From Lachnospiraceae bacterium A4 (lineage in GTDB: Bacteria > Bacillota > Clostridia > Lachnospirales > Lachnospiraceae), in contig KE159538.1 of assembly GCA_000403215.2 (NCBI GenBank), forward strand, positions 725,420-789,419: a DNA stretch of 64,000 nucleotides, given 5' to 3'. The notes beneath the pieces were generated by a model, which searched no databases, had not been told where the DNA came from, and saw only the letters and a program-made list of their open reading frames with translations. The translations under genes and the position numbers were made by a program. This document shows, piece after piece, positions 28,071-36,209 of this stretch (positions within the stretch are counted from its first letter, which is position 1; each line of letters opens with the position of its first letter).

Positions 28071-28910
28071 ATGGACATGATGAAATCTATTTTAATGATA
28101 GGGCAGTCCAATATGGCGGGGCGGGGGTTTATCAATGAAGTTCCGCTGATCTGTAATGAGAGGATTCAGATGCTTCGCAATGGCAGATGGCAGATGATGG
28201 CTGAACCGGTAAATTATGACAGACCTGTTGCGGGTGTTGGGCTTGCGGGGGCCTTTGCTGCTATGTGGTGCATGGAGCATGAAGATAATAAAATCGGACT
28301 AATTCCATGTGCAGAAGGCGGAAGTTCATTGGCAGACTGGAGTGTAGAACAAACGCTATACCAGCATGCAGTGAGTGAGTCACGATTTGCTATGCAGGAT
28401 ACAGAGCTTGTCGGTATTCTATGGCATCAAGGCGAAAACGACAGTTTTGGCGGCAGCTATCGAACATATTACGAAAAATTAGAGGTAATTGTAACACAAT
28501 TGCGCAAAGACCTCAAAGCAGAAAAGGTGCCTTTTATTATGGGCGGGCTGGGTGATTACTTAGGAAAATCGGGTTTTGGATTAAACTGTACCGAGTATGA
28601 AATGGTGAACCAAGAGCTGCGAAGATTTGCCTCCGAACAGGCAAATACTTATTTTGTGACAGCAGCGGGACTCACATCAAATCCAGATGGAATCCATATC
28701 AATGCAGTTTCGCAACGACGATTTGGAATCCGTTATTATGAAGCCTTTTCTAAAAAGAAAAATGTGCTCAGCCCTTTGGAAAATGAAATGGAATTGTTAG
28801 ATAAATGTATTCTTAACAAGCCATATACAAAGGGAGAAAAATTGTATTTGGAAATGATGAAATTTTCCACTGGTAAGATTTCATACGACGAATTTGTCAA
28901 AAATTTCTAA
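28071..28910 (+). CDS. Sialate O-acetylesterase-like SGNH hydrolase
   Basis: This 279-residue protein has the block I motif ILMIGQSNMAGRG with the nucleophile Ser, the GILWHQGEND block and a final DGIHINAVSQRRFGIRYYEAF with the Asp/His pair. These mark the SASA/DUF303 branch of SGNH hydrolases, which remove acetyl groups from sialic acids or other glycans. There is no clear signal peptide after this start, so it is probably cytoplasmic. GGGAGG precedes it; ATG at 28077 is equally possible, and upstream in-frame codons lack support. Confidence 0.85.
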   Translation: MDMMKSILMIGQSNMAGRGFINEVPLICNERIQMLRNGRWQMMAEPVNYDRPVAGVGLAGAFAAMWCMEHEDNKIGLIPCAEGGSSLADWSVEQTLYQHAVSESRFAMQDTELVGILWHQGENDSFGGSYRTYYEKLEVIVTQLRKDLKAEKVPFIMGGLGDYLGKSGFGLNCTEYEMVNQELRRFASEQANTYFVTAAGLTSNPDGIHINAVSQRRFGIRYYEAFSKKKNVLSPLENEMELLDKCILNKPYTKGEKLYLEMMKFSTGKISYDEFVKNF

Positions 28911-28956
28911 AGAATGTCATTTGCGGTTCATGTTATTGTGTAGCTGGAGCAATTAT

Positions 28957-30276
28957 TTAGCGTGTTTTCTTTTTAGGAATATATACTTTGCTCATGGTAA
29001 AAACAACATAAAAGTAACCGATAAAAAAGAATAATATACTTATGAAAAACACACCTGCGTCGTGCAGGAGGGCATTGTGCATTGACGGCGGCAAGAGTTT
29101 ATTTATCTTGTCATTTAGCAGTGGAATGCAGAATAAACCTATCAGCAAAGCCAAAATCATAGGCATGGTCAGCCGAATTGCAATCTGCTGTATGATGAGC
29201 ATTTTGAGCTGCCTGTTACTTTTTCCAATCCATCCAAGGAGCTGGTAGTGTCGGGCATTCTGATGAAACTCTATAACCTGCTGTAACGCCAGTATTGAAA
29301 AATAAATGACAGTAAACACGATACAGATGCCAAGCTGCGCAGTACCCATCCAGTACTGGGCAGTCTTTTCCATAAGCTGTAAATCTGGCTTTAGCATGAA
29401 GCTTCCTGTTATAAAAGAGCACGCAGAGAATAAAAAACACATACAAAAAACAGCATTGACCATCGCCGCTGTCCTGAAATTATAGGTGGCAGCAGCGGTG
29501 AGATAGAGCCTGTTTTGCTGATAAATTGAGACAGCGCTTTTACGGCGGTATGCAGACAGCCACCGAAAAATCCACTGGTAAAAGGCAATGATACTGATTG
29601 TCAGAGGAATGATGACAATCGCAACAGGATAGATCACATACGCTTGCGGCAAATAGACAATGCCGCACACGCACGCAATCAGACATCCGAAACTGCACAG
29701 AAAGGCAATGCCCCAGCTTGTGGAAGTATCGTTTGGATTTAATTGCTGACTGCGTCCCTTTTCTTGCATCAGTTCGCGTATTTGCAGCTTGTCCATTCGA
29801 ATTTTCAGGCGGACGCCACACACAATTTCAATGACGCAAAAGCAGCAGAAGGTATCAAAAACGCTTTGGCAGTAAAGGAGTCCATAGGAATATGCGCCGC
29901 GTAAGGAGGTACCAATGCAGAAAAGCCCGTAACTGACAGTCGTTCCGACGAGAAAGCAGAAACAGCCTATCAGCAGGATTTCGACTAAAAATAAGCCCGT
30001 TAAGGTTTTTTTCTGCATACCTAAGAGCAGATTGTTCGCAAACTCTTTTGCACGCTGTCTGAATATATAGGTGTCGATATATTCGACTAAGACAATCTGA
30101 ATGACAACGATGAGCAGGGGCAGGGAAATGGTCTGAAAATCAGCAAAGTTTCCCACAACTGCGATGCAGTTTGATAATTCCATAACGCCTAGCAGAATTG
30201 TCATTGTCACAATATATAAAAGATAAGTTGTAAAAGACCGTCTGGCATTACGGAGTGACAGTTTCCAATACATCAT
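28957..30276 (-). CDS. FtsX-like ABC transporter permease
   Basis: This 439-residue protein has about ten hydrophobic segments and FtsX/BceB-like traits, including a large amphipathic N-terminal half. It overlaps the end of the ABC ATPase gene by 29 bp, so the two are translationally linked. The start at 30276 has GGAG 8 nt upstream; five further in-frame upstream codons read through that signal. The pair probably exports or senses a peptide or antimicrobial, as BceAB-type transporters do. It is shorter than BceB. Confidence 0.85.
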   Translation of the reverse strand: MMYWKLSLRNARRSFTTYLLYIVTMTILLGVMELSNCIAVVGNFADFQTISLPLLIVVIQIVLVEYIDTYIFRQRAKEFANNLLLGMQKKTLTGLFLVEILLIGCFCFLVGTTVSYGLFCIGTSLRGAYSYGLLYCQSVFDTFCCFCVIEIVCGVRLKIRMDKLQIRELMQEKGRSQQLNPNDTSTSWGIAFLCSFGCLIACVCGIVYLPQAYVIYPVAIVIIPLTISIIAFYQWIFRWLSAYRRKSAVSIYQQNRLYLTAAATYNFRTAAMVNAVFCMCFLFSACSFITGSFMLKPDLQLMEKTAQYWMGTAQLGICIVFTVIYFSILALQQVIEFHQNARHYQLLGWIGKSNRQLKMLIIQQIAIRLTMPMILALLIGLFCIPLLNDKINKLLPPSMHNALLHDAGVFFISILFFFIGYFYVVFTMSKVYIPKKKTR

Positions 30277-31342
30277 GATTTTCTCCTTCAATCCATTCTA
30301 ATTTTTTTAATATTTGTGCAAAAAATGCCTGCTTGCTTTGACATTCCCGATTCAGTGACGCCTTGAGTTCACCGTCGTTCATAAATAAAATCTTGTCGCA
30401 GTAGCTTGCCGCCATGACATCATGTGTGACCATTAGGATTGTTGCGTGATAATCTCTGCATAGCATGGAAAAGGTGTCTAGCAGTTGTCTGGCAGCATGG
30501 GAGTCAAGCGCGCCGGTCGGCTCGTCTGCGAGTATAAGGTCTGGATTGACCGCAAGCGCGCGGGCACAGGCGCAGCGCTGCCGCTGTCCTCCTGACACTT
30601 CATGCGGAAATTTGTGCAGAACAGTGGTAATACCAAGGGTTTTGGAAATTTCCTGTATTGTCTGCGCAATGTGTTCTTTGGGGAGCGCCTTTATAGTCAG
30701 CGCAAGTGCGATATTTTCATAGAGGGTCAGGGTCTCGAGCAGGTTGTACTCCTGAAAGACAAATCCTAAATGCTCGCGGCGGAAATCGGCAGTCTCATTT
30801 TCGGGGATTGCCACAATATTCTGACCACCGATGTAAATGGTTCCGCTTGTTGGTTTGTCAATCGTGGCAATTAAGTTCAGCAGTGTGGTTTTTCCACAAC
30901 CAGATGCGCCCATAATACCGACAAAGCTGCCGTGTGGAATCTGAAAGCTGATATCCTTGACTGCCAAGACGGCGTGTGATTTAGTCTGATAGCGTTTTGA
31001 GACATTTTGCACGTCCAAAACTGTTTTGGTGACAATCGACGGCGCTGTTGATATCTGTTTCTCCTGTCCGAGCCAGCTTGCAATGACACTCATTAAGACC
31101 TCGTCCGCCTTTTCCTTTAAATTCTGTTCTGAAATGCATTCGCCGGCAAACAGCTCGTTTAGTGTTATTTCTAATAAAGTACATAGCGGCATAAACAAAG
31201 ATAAGTCTGGCATAGACCGCCCTGTTTCCCATTTCGACACAGCCTTGTCCGTGATGCCAAGTTTTTCTGCCAGCTGGCTTTGCGTCCAGCCCTTTGCCTT
31301 TCGGCGTTCTGAAATAAAAGCGCCAATTTTGCCTTGATTCAT
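30248..31342 (-). CDS. XRE helix-turn-helix fused to an ABC transporter ATPase
   Basis: This 364-residue protein joins an N-terminal XRE HTH (residues about 5-60, WTQSQLAEKLGITDKAVSKWETGRSMPD) to an ABC ATPase of the LolD/BceA type. It shows Walker A GASGCGKTT, Q-loop FVFQEYNLL, signature VSGGQRQR, Walker B LILADEPTGALD and the H-loop MVTHD. AGGAGG lies 8 nt before the start. Regulation and transport energy are thus on one chain, with the permease directly downstream and overlapping. Direct control of its own operon by transport state is an inference. Confidence 0.92.
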   Translation of the reverse strand: MNQGKIGAFISERRKAKGWTQSQLAEKLGITDKAVSKWETGRSMPDLSLFMPLCTLLEITLNELFAGECISEQNLKEKADEVLMSVIASWLGQEKQISTAPSIVTKTVLDVQNVSKRYQTKSHAVLAVKDISFQIPHGSFVGIMGASGCGKTTLLNLIATIDKPTSGTIYIGGQNIVAIPENETADFRREHLGFVFQEYNLLETLTLYENIALALTIKALPKEHIAQTIQEISKTLGITTVLHKFPHEVSGGQRQRCACARALAVNPDLILADEPTGALDSHAARQLLDTFSMLCRDYHATILMVTHDVMAASYCDKILFMNDGELKASLNRECQSKQAFFAQILKKLEWIEGENHDVLETVTP

Positions 31343-31429
31343 CATGAAATCCTCCTGTCCGTTGTTTACTTCTATAAAAAGTATACCAGAACAGCACAAA
31401 AAGGGACACCTACCAGCGGTAGAGATCTG

Positions 31430-31629
31430 ATTTTTTCAGCCCTTTTTGCGCCCATGCCTGCGGAGTATCACAGCAATAGTGGCAGGAAAAAGAAAAATAT
31501 GCAGCATATGTTGACTTCTCTTATATAGAGTGATATATTTATCTCATAAAGATATAAATATATCACTTTTTAAGGAATTGAGGCGTGCACGAGAATGTCT
31601 AAAAACAAGCATTTCCTACAGAGAGATGT
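31430..31629. other. AT-rich spacer with an inverted repeat
   Basis: No gene was found. The main feature is a 14-bp inverted repeat, AGTGATATATTTAT with ATAAATATATCACT, around 31528-31571, followed by a T run. It may be a terminator for the rightward strand or an operator. Confidence 0.45.
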
Positions 31630-31784
31630 AACGTCACGTAACAGTTCAGCCACGGACTTTGCACTGGCTGCAAAGTCCGTGAAATAACATATAGGTAGAG
31701 ATGCATCAAGCCACCACGAAGTGGTTTTGCATGGCTTGATGCCTGTTAACAGGAAGCCGAAGGCTGAACTGTTACAACGTCACG
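31630..31784. repeat. Multi-hairpin non-coding element with flanking direct repeats
   Basis: A 14-bp perfect outer stem, GTAACAGTTCAGCC (31638-31651) with its complement at 31762-31775, encloses several structures. One is a 13-bp perfect hairpin (31651-31663 with 31669-31681). Another is a 10-bp hairpin (31704-31713 with 31732-31741) containing an inner CCAC/GTGG stem. A 12-bp palindrome lies at 31742-31753. The whole is bracketed by the direct repeat AACGTCACG at 31630-31638 and 31776-31784. Related fragments lie near 18.1-18.3 kb. A small mobile repeat or a structured RNA are both possible. Confidence 0.85.
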
Positions 31785-31806
31785 GCGTGGCAAGAAGGAG
31801 GTTTAC

Positions 31807-32439
31807 ATGAACAAAAAAGCAAAAATTGTTGGGATGGGAATCATCTGTCTGCTGATGGTGATTGGGGCATCTTTGTACGCGGTTAAATTCAATGATTCCC
31901 GGCTCGTTGTTCCGATGGAGCAGCCATACGAATTTACGGTCAAAGACTTGCCGATGCACATTGCGGTCGCATGTATGGTTTTGTATGTGTTTTATCTGTG
32001 CTGGCTAGACTGTCAAAAAGCGAAAAAGGATGCTGCGGCACATGTCACCAGAAGGATCAGTCCGAAACTTGGTATAATGGGATTGTTGGGATTTTTAGGA
32101 CTGATGGGATTTTACACATACAACGCCGAGGGACGAGTTGCGCCGTTTCTGTTTTTTCTGTTTTTTGGATTCTTTGGATTTTTTTATGAGGGAAAGATGT
32201 CAAATACATTCATGGATGAGCGATACGTGGAAAATAAGCGCAGGGCACAACGAAAAGCGCATCGTATCGCGCAGGGCATTGTCTATGTGACGCTGTTTTT
32301 GGTGGCAATGGCAGAGGGAAGAATTTTGAAGGCGACAGATACAAAGCTGATCATTCTTGTGATCGCGGTGGCGTGTTCGATCGCGGTCGATATCTTTCTT
32401 GGCGAGTATTTGTTGTATCAGTATGACCATGAGGAATAA
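31807..32439 (+). CDS. DUF3796 membrane protein
   Basis: This 210-residue protein has about five hydrophobic segments. The central ISPKLGIMGLLGFLGLMGF and PFLFFLFFGFFGFFYEGKMSNTFMDERY stretches are typical of the DUF3796 family. GGAGG lies upstream of the ATG at 31807. It is followed within 24 bp by a small XRE regulator, the usual pairing for this family in Clostridia. Function is unknown. Confidence 0.85.
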   Translation: MNKKAKIVGMGIICLLMVIGASLYAVKFNDSRLVVPMEQPYEFTVKDLPMHIAVACMVLYVFYLCWLDCQKAKKDAAAHVTRRISPKLGIMGLLGFLGLMGFYTYNAEGRVAPFLFFLFFGFFGFFYEGKMSNTFMDERYVENKRRAQRKAHRIAQGIVYVTLFLVAMAEGRILKATDTKLIILVIAVACSIAVDIFLGEYLLYQYDHEE

Positions 32440-32463
32440 TTTGACAAAAGTGAGGAGTAGGGC

Positions 32464-32667
32464 GTGCCGGATTTTGAGTGCAGATTAAAGAAATACAGAC
32501 AGCTAAAAGAGCTGACGCAGGAGGAGCTGGCAGCGCTGGTCGGGGTGCGGAGAGAGACGATTATGCGCCTTGAGAAAGCGCAGTACAATCCGTCGTTAAA
32601 GCTGGCGGTCGATCTATCGCGGGCAGTGGAAGCGCCCATTGAGGAGATTTTTATCTTTCCAAAGTGA
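32464..32667 (+). CDS. Small XRE-family regulator
   Basis: This 67-residue protein is almost entirely an XRE helix-turn-helix (YRQLKELTQEELAALVGVRRETIMRLEKAQYNPS), of the YozG-like short type. It starts with GTG at 32464, with GGAG 8 nt upstream. It probably regulates the preceding membrane-protein gene, with which it forms an operon. Confidence 0.88.
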   Translation: MPDFECRLKKYRQLKELTQEELAALVGVRRETIMRLEKAQYNPSLKLAVDLSRAVEAPIEEIFIFPK

Positions 32668-32687
32668 GGTGCAGGAATATATTTCTT

Positions 32688-33053
32688 TTATACCTCATAA
32701 GGATTTTCATAGTCTGGGCAGAGGTGTGTCTCACTCCATGCCATCATGGTCTGTAGAACAGGAATAAAGCTCTGTCCAAGCGCAGTCAGAGAGTATTCTA
32801 CTCTCGGTGGGATTTCCTGAAATACCTCACGGTGGAGGAAACCATCGCCCTCTAGCTCTCGAAGCTGTTTGGTGAGCGTGGACTGTGTAATCCCGTCAAG
32901 ACGGCGCATCAGCTCACCGAAGCGCTGGACTTTATAAAAGGACACATACCACAAAATCAAGATTTTCCACTTGCCGCCAATCACAGACTGAAGTTTGCTC
33001 ATTGGCACACAGCGCGCAATCACATCATTATCACAAAACTTATTTTCTGCCAT
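32688..33053 (-). CDS. HxlR-family transcriptional regulator
   Basis: This 121-residue winged-helix protein has the HxlR signature: CPMSK-like start, then VIGGKWKILILWYVSF, RFGELMRRLDGITQSTLTKQLRELEGDGFLHREVF and PRVEYSLTALGQS. Such regulators respond to aldehydes, quinones or redox stress and often control an adjacent oxidoreductase. None is intact here; the neighbouring upstream remnants may be its former targets. The start has only a weak upstream signal; GTG at 33062 is an alternative. Confidence 0.9.
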   Translation of the reverse strand: MAENKFCDNDVIARCVPMSKLQSVIGGKWKILILWYVSFYKVQRFGELMRRLDGITQSTLTKQLRELEGDGFLHREVFQEIPPRVEYSLTALGQSFIPVLQTMMAWSETHLCPDYENPYEV

Positions 33054-33080
33054 AGGGCTCACTTGACCTTTCTTCGAGAG

Positions 33081-33212
33081 TCACTGAACTTTAAATTGTT
33101 TATCAAACGCCAGTACCTGATTGCGGTTGCGGTCATCATCATAAATCTCCGATTCATAAAATTTCCCACCCTTTGCGTGAAGCAGGTAATTTGAAATAAG
33201 TTCCATTCCCAT
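33081..33212 (-). pseudogene. 3' remnant of an unidentified gene
   Basis: A 43-codon frame (MGMELISNYLLHAKGGKFYE...VLAFDKQFKVQ) ends in a natural stop just upstream of the HxlR gene but has no ribosome binding site. It overlaps, in another frame, the 3' part of the GNAT fragment. It looks like the C-terminus of a deleted gene joined to the GNAT N-terminus. Confidence 0.4.
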
Positions 33213-33369
33213 GAAAGCCGGATTTTCGCAGCTCATGAACTATCCAGTGTTCATACGGGCAGCCAATGCCGCCGCGCGCCACTCTTTCAGGGTAAGCAAA
33301 TGCTGCTCTTGTCAGCGCTTCAACAAGTTGATAGTCTTTTTCTTGTTCGGATCGGATGGAAATATTCAT
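33154..33369 (-). pseudogene. Truncated GNAT N-acetyltransferase
   Basis: The first 50 residues (MNISIRSEQEKDYQLVEALTRAAFAYPERVARGGIGCPYEHWIVHELRK) match the start of a GNAT acetyltransferase. The frame then runs into unrelated sequence and stops at codon 72, long before the acetyl-CoA-binding motif. A deletion has fused it to the adjacent remnant. It is not expected to be functional. Confidence 0.65.
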
Positions 33370-33420
33370 GAGGGTACCTATATCCTTTCATGCAAAGCGA
33401 AATGGTAGTCAAAATATGGT

Positions 33421-33449
33421 TGAAATCATTTTTCTAGTATGGTATAGTA
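33421..33449 (+). promoter_or_regulatory. Promoter of the putative antitoxin antisense RNA
   Basis: TTGAAA at 33421-33426 and TATAGT at 33444-33449 are separated by exactly 17 nt, close to the vegetative consensus. It points rightward, toward the 3' end of the leftward toxin ORF. Transcription would begin near 33456. Confidence 0.7.
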
Positions 33450-33455
33450 AATGTA

Positions 33456-33590
33456 ATGAAAGACATCTGCGCAAACAGATGCCTTTCGCGGAGCCCCACT
33501 CCAAAGGTGGAGTTTCCCGAGGTTGGACTTACCTCTCAGTGAGAGGCGCCCATCCTGGTCTCAACAGGGTGGGCATTATTTTTTGTCTTT
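33456..33590 (+). ncRNA. Putative RNA antitoxin, antisense to the small toxin
   Basis: A strong promoter upstream and a clear terminator (GCCCATCCTG, 7-nt loop, CAGGGTGGGC, then T-rich, about 33548-33586) define an RNA of about 130 nt. It contains a short hairpin near its 5' end (CATCTG/CAGATG) and a GGAG/CTCC stem. Its 3' half overlaps the last third of the toxin mRNA in antisense, the layout of RatA/TxpA-like type I systems. No expression evidence is available. Confidence 0.6.
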
Positions 33591-33706
33591 TTATCCTTAT
33601 CGCAAATATGAATGATAAGGGAAAGACACGTAAGAATGAAGCTGCCAAAGGTAAATAACAAAGTTAAAATACCAATGAGAATCGAAATAATTTCAAAAGC
33701 TGTCAT
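33536..33706 (-). CDS. Holin-like small membrane toxin (type I TA)
   Basis: This 56-residue protein has a single hydrophobic segment (FEIISILIGILTLLFTFGSFIL) after a three-residue start, then a charged DKDKKTKNN stretch. That matches the putative holin-like toxin family of Firmicutes. GGGAGG lies 9 nt before the ATG at 33706. Its 3' end overlaps an oppositely directed RNA with its own promoter and terminator. Such toxins depolarise membranes when the antisense RNA is lost. The 22-residue tail is unusually long. Confidence 0.7.
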   Translation of the reverse strand: MTAFEIISILIGILTLLFTFGSFILTCLSLIIHICDKDKKTKNNAHPVETRMGASH

Positions 33707-33816
33707 CAATACGCACCTCCCTTCCTAAAGTTCTGTGCCAGTGGTGTGGGTAGAGCGGAAAAGGTATTTTTCTTAGGATCAGGGAACCAGCGGCAAAAAT
33801 TTAACAAATTTGTTCC

Positions 33817-33845
33817 TTGTATTAAGAAATGTTTTTGGGTATACT
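33817..33845 (+). promoter_or_regulatory. Promoter of the type II antitoxin
   Basis: TTGTAT at 33817-33822 and TATACT at 33840-33845 are 17 nt apart. Just upstream is a 12-bp palindrome, AACAAATTTGTT (33803-33814), which could be an autoregulatory operator. Confidence 0.55.
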
Positions 33846-33876
33846 AAAGATACATATGAAGAAAGAGGTGAGTTGT

Positions 33877-34047
33877 ATGAGTCCAGCACAGCAGGTTTTG
33901 GATTATCGGAAAGAAATAGATGAAAATCAGAGGCAGATACGAGAAATGGTAATGGAAAGCTATCGGGACATTACTGCGGGCAAAGGTCGGGACTGCAACG
34001 AATTCTTTGATGAACTGGAGAAAAGGTATACCAATGATAGAATATAA
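33877..34047 (+). CDS. Type II antitoxin-like protein
   Basis: This 56-residue acidic helical protein (SPAQQVLDYRKEIDENQRQIREMVMESYRDI...FFDELEKRYTND) resembles short antitoxins paired with RelE/ParE toxins. The start has GAGG upstream. It overlaps the toxin start by 14 bp. The usual DNA-binding N-terminus is absent, so it may be only the toxin-neutralising type. Confidence 0.6.
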   Translation: MSPAQQVLDYRKEIDENQRQIREMVMESYRDITAGKGRDCNEFFDELEKRYTNDRI

Positions 34048-34264
34048 GGTGATCACCCTGCCGTTGGCAGAGGAGGACATTGCAGACCAGACGGACTACA
34101 TCGCCTTTGAGCTGAAGTCTCCAGAAACTGCGGTCAATATGGTAAGAGGCTTTCGGAAGATAATAAAAGCCTTTAAGTTAAGCAGCTTGAAGGCTTTTAT
34201 TATGATGATAATGTATAATGGAACCAACATTTATTTTTACCCCCAATATGGAATTACCAATTGA
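34034..34264 (+). pseudogene. Truncated RelE/ParE-type toxin
   Basis: The first 43 residues (MIEYKVITLPLAEEDIADQTDYIAFELKSPETAVNMVRGF) match the start of a RelE/ParE toxin of about 100 residues. After that the frame enters unrelated sequence that contains a hairpin and overlaps the downstream convergent gene. The second half of the toxin fold, including the usual catalytic or binding strands, is missing, so it is probably inactive. Confidence 0.7.
34162..34202 (+). terminator. Hairpin terminator inside the broken toxin frame
   Basis: A 16-bp stem with one mismatch, AATAAAAGCCTTTAAG and CTTGAAGGCTTTTATT, is flanked by A and T runs. It marks where the toxin gene was joined to foreign downstream sequence. 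Confidence 0.7.
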
Positions 34265-34875
34265 TATATCAATGCAACTGGAACTGATAATCCCAGTTCA
34301 ATGACAAACTCTTTTGGTTTTCTATACAGGATAATTATGCCAATGAACCATGTAACAACTTCCATAAGATGATACACATAAAATCCTTGTGTGAGCGAAA
34401 ATGCCTGAGCGAATAATACGCCAATAATTGCACTGGATATAATAATTGCAATAACGCCTTCTCCCTTTGCATACCAACATATATATGCGATAAAAAACGT
34501 CGCGAAAGAAATCATTACCCACATCATCATATAAGCTTTTGGCAAGAAGCCTAAGACATAATTACAGTAGAGATAATAGCCTGCCAACATACTGATAAAG
34601 AACAAGAAGGTGTTGATTGAAGCCCTCAAAGGCGATTTTGAATATATAGAAATACATGTTGCCAATAAAATCCATATCGCGAATCGGCCAAAATAGTTTC
34701 TAAGATCGAGTTGTTGTATCAACAATGGGAATATATTACTTGGTGAGCCATCAATCCATTTCTGTAATACGCCAAGCGCAAATCCAAACAGAATCACGCC
34801 TACGGTTACGATCATTTGCATTTTAAAAGAAACGCCTGTTTCGGGTGTTCTAATTTTTTCAAGAAATGACTTCAA
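34237..34875 (-). CDS. Multi-pass membrane protein, possibly DUF6518-like
   Basis: This 212-residue protein has six to seven hydrophobic segments and a short cytoplasmic N-terminus (MKSFLEKIRTPETGVSF). It starts with TTG at 34875, with GAGG 8 nt upstream. The overall look is that of a DUF6518-type membrane protein, but that family call is from memory only. Its 3' end overlaps the broken toxin frame by 28 bp. Confidence 0.6.
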   Translation of the reverse strand: MKSFLEKIRTPETGVSFKMQMIVTVGVILFGFALGVLQKWIDGSPSNIFPLLIQQLDLRNYFGRFAIWILLATCISIYSKSPLRASINTFLFFISMLAGYYLYCNYVLGFLPKAYMMMWVMISFATFFIAYICWYAKGEGVIAIIISSAIIGVLFAQAFSLTQGFYVYHLMEVVTWFIGIIILYRKPKEFVIELGLSVPVALIYQLVIPYWG

Positions 34876-35174
34876 TTTTTCTACCTCAACTTTGCTTTTT
34901 TAATTTCCCCTGAGATAATCTTCCCACAGGGCATGATGAATCCCGATCAATGATGCTGTACATCGTGAAATAATGAGGGAAACAAAATCTATAGACTATT
35001 ATAACACATAATATACGGGAACTGGTAAACTGGTTGAAATTTTTCAAAAAACAATTTAAAGCACTGCCGTTTCTCATTGACAATAGTATCCAAAAAGCTA
35101 CTAAGAACAGAAAAAGACAGTACTTGAAAACGCATACGATTCCTTGTAAGGTATGAGAAAAGGAGGGATTGCTT

Positions 35175-36074
35175 ATGCATTATACAGGAACAATATGGAG
35201 ACCGCCGTATGAAGCGGCGTCTTTGCTCTTGGAGGTCACAGCGGGCTGCACGCACCATCAATGTAAATTCTGTACGCTTTATGCAGATTTGCCGTTTGCA
35301 TTCAGAATGTCCCCGATGGAGGATATCGCGTCAGATTTAAAAGAAGCACAAGAACTGTACTGCCGTTTTCCCAAACGGAAACCGTCACGTACATTTCTGA
35401 CAGGTGCAAATCCGTTTGTGCTGGATTACCAAAAGCTGATGGCAATTGCCACACAGATTCATTGCTATTTTCCAGAAATGAGCACCATTGGCTGCTTTGC
35501 GCGGGTGACAGATGTGTCACTGAAAACAGACGAAGAACTTGCCGCGCTACACAAAGCCGGATTTGATGGATTGACCATCGGGATTGAGACGGCCGATGAT
35601 GAGGCACTAGAATTGATGAAAAAAGGATATCAGGCAGCGGATATCTTAACGCAGTGCAGCCGTCTTGACAAGGCGGGAATCGGATATTATTTCTTTTATC
35701 TGACAGGTATTTGCGGTGCAGGGCGCGGGGAGGCAGGCGCGCGGGCAACGGCAGCGGTTTGCAATCAGCTTCATCCAAGGATTGTCGGTGCCAATATGCT
35801 GACTGTCTATTCGGATTCTTTATTATATGAAGAAATCCAAAAGGGGAATTGGAAGGAGGAGAGCGAGACGGAAAAATATCGTGAAATGCGGACTTTGGTA
35901 CAACATCTGGAAATTCCGACCGTGTTTGCGGCGCTGGGCGCGTCCAATGCATTTCAGATGTGGTATACATTGCCTGACGACAAGGAACGGCTGCTGGCAT
36001 TTCTGGACGATGTGATTCGGACGACCAACGAGGAGGAGCTGCGGCGCTACCGAGACAGCGTGCACCATTTATAA
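35175..36074 (+). CDS. Radical SAM protein with a CX4CX2C cluster motif
   Basis: This 299-residue protein has the cluster motif CTHHQCKFC at residues about 25-33, which is CX4CX2C rather than the usual CX3CX2C. Supporting core segments are ANPFVLDYQKLMAIA, a GFDGLTIGIETADDEALELMKKGY strand and an HPRIVGANMLTVY region. GGAGGG lies 7 nt before the ATG. A decayed paralogue follows directly. The substrate is unknown; this subfamily is common in Clostridia. Confidence 0.85.
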   Translation: MHYTGTIWRPPYEAASLLLEVTAGCTHHQCKFCTLYADLPFAFRMSPMEDIASDLKEAQELYCRFPKRKPSRTFLTGANPFVLDYQKLMAIATQIHCYFPEMSTIGCFARVTDVSLKTDEELAALHKAGFDGLTIGIETADDEALELMKKGYQAADILTQCSRLDKAGIGYYFFYLTGICGAGRGEAGARATAAVCNQLHPRIVGANMLTVYSDSLLYEEIQKGNWKEESETEKYREMRTLVQHLEIPTVFAALGASNAFQMWYTLPDDKERLLAFLDDVIRTTNEEELRRYRDSVHHL

Positions 36075-36209
36075 TATCGTTTCGTCGTGCGCCTGATTTT
36101 CGAACGGCACGTTCCATTTCGAACTGATGCGCACAATTTGACAGTTGCCGCCGAAACAGTTCTTTACAAGTTGATATGATACGGCTAAAGCTTTAAGGAG
36201 GTGATGCAT

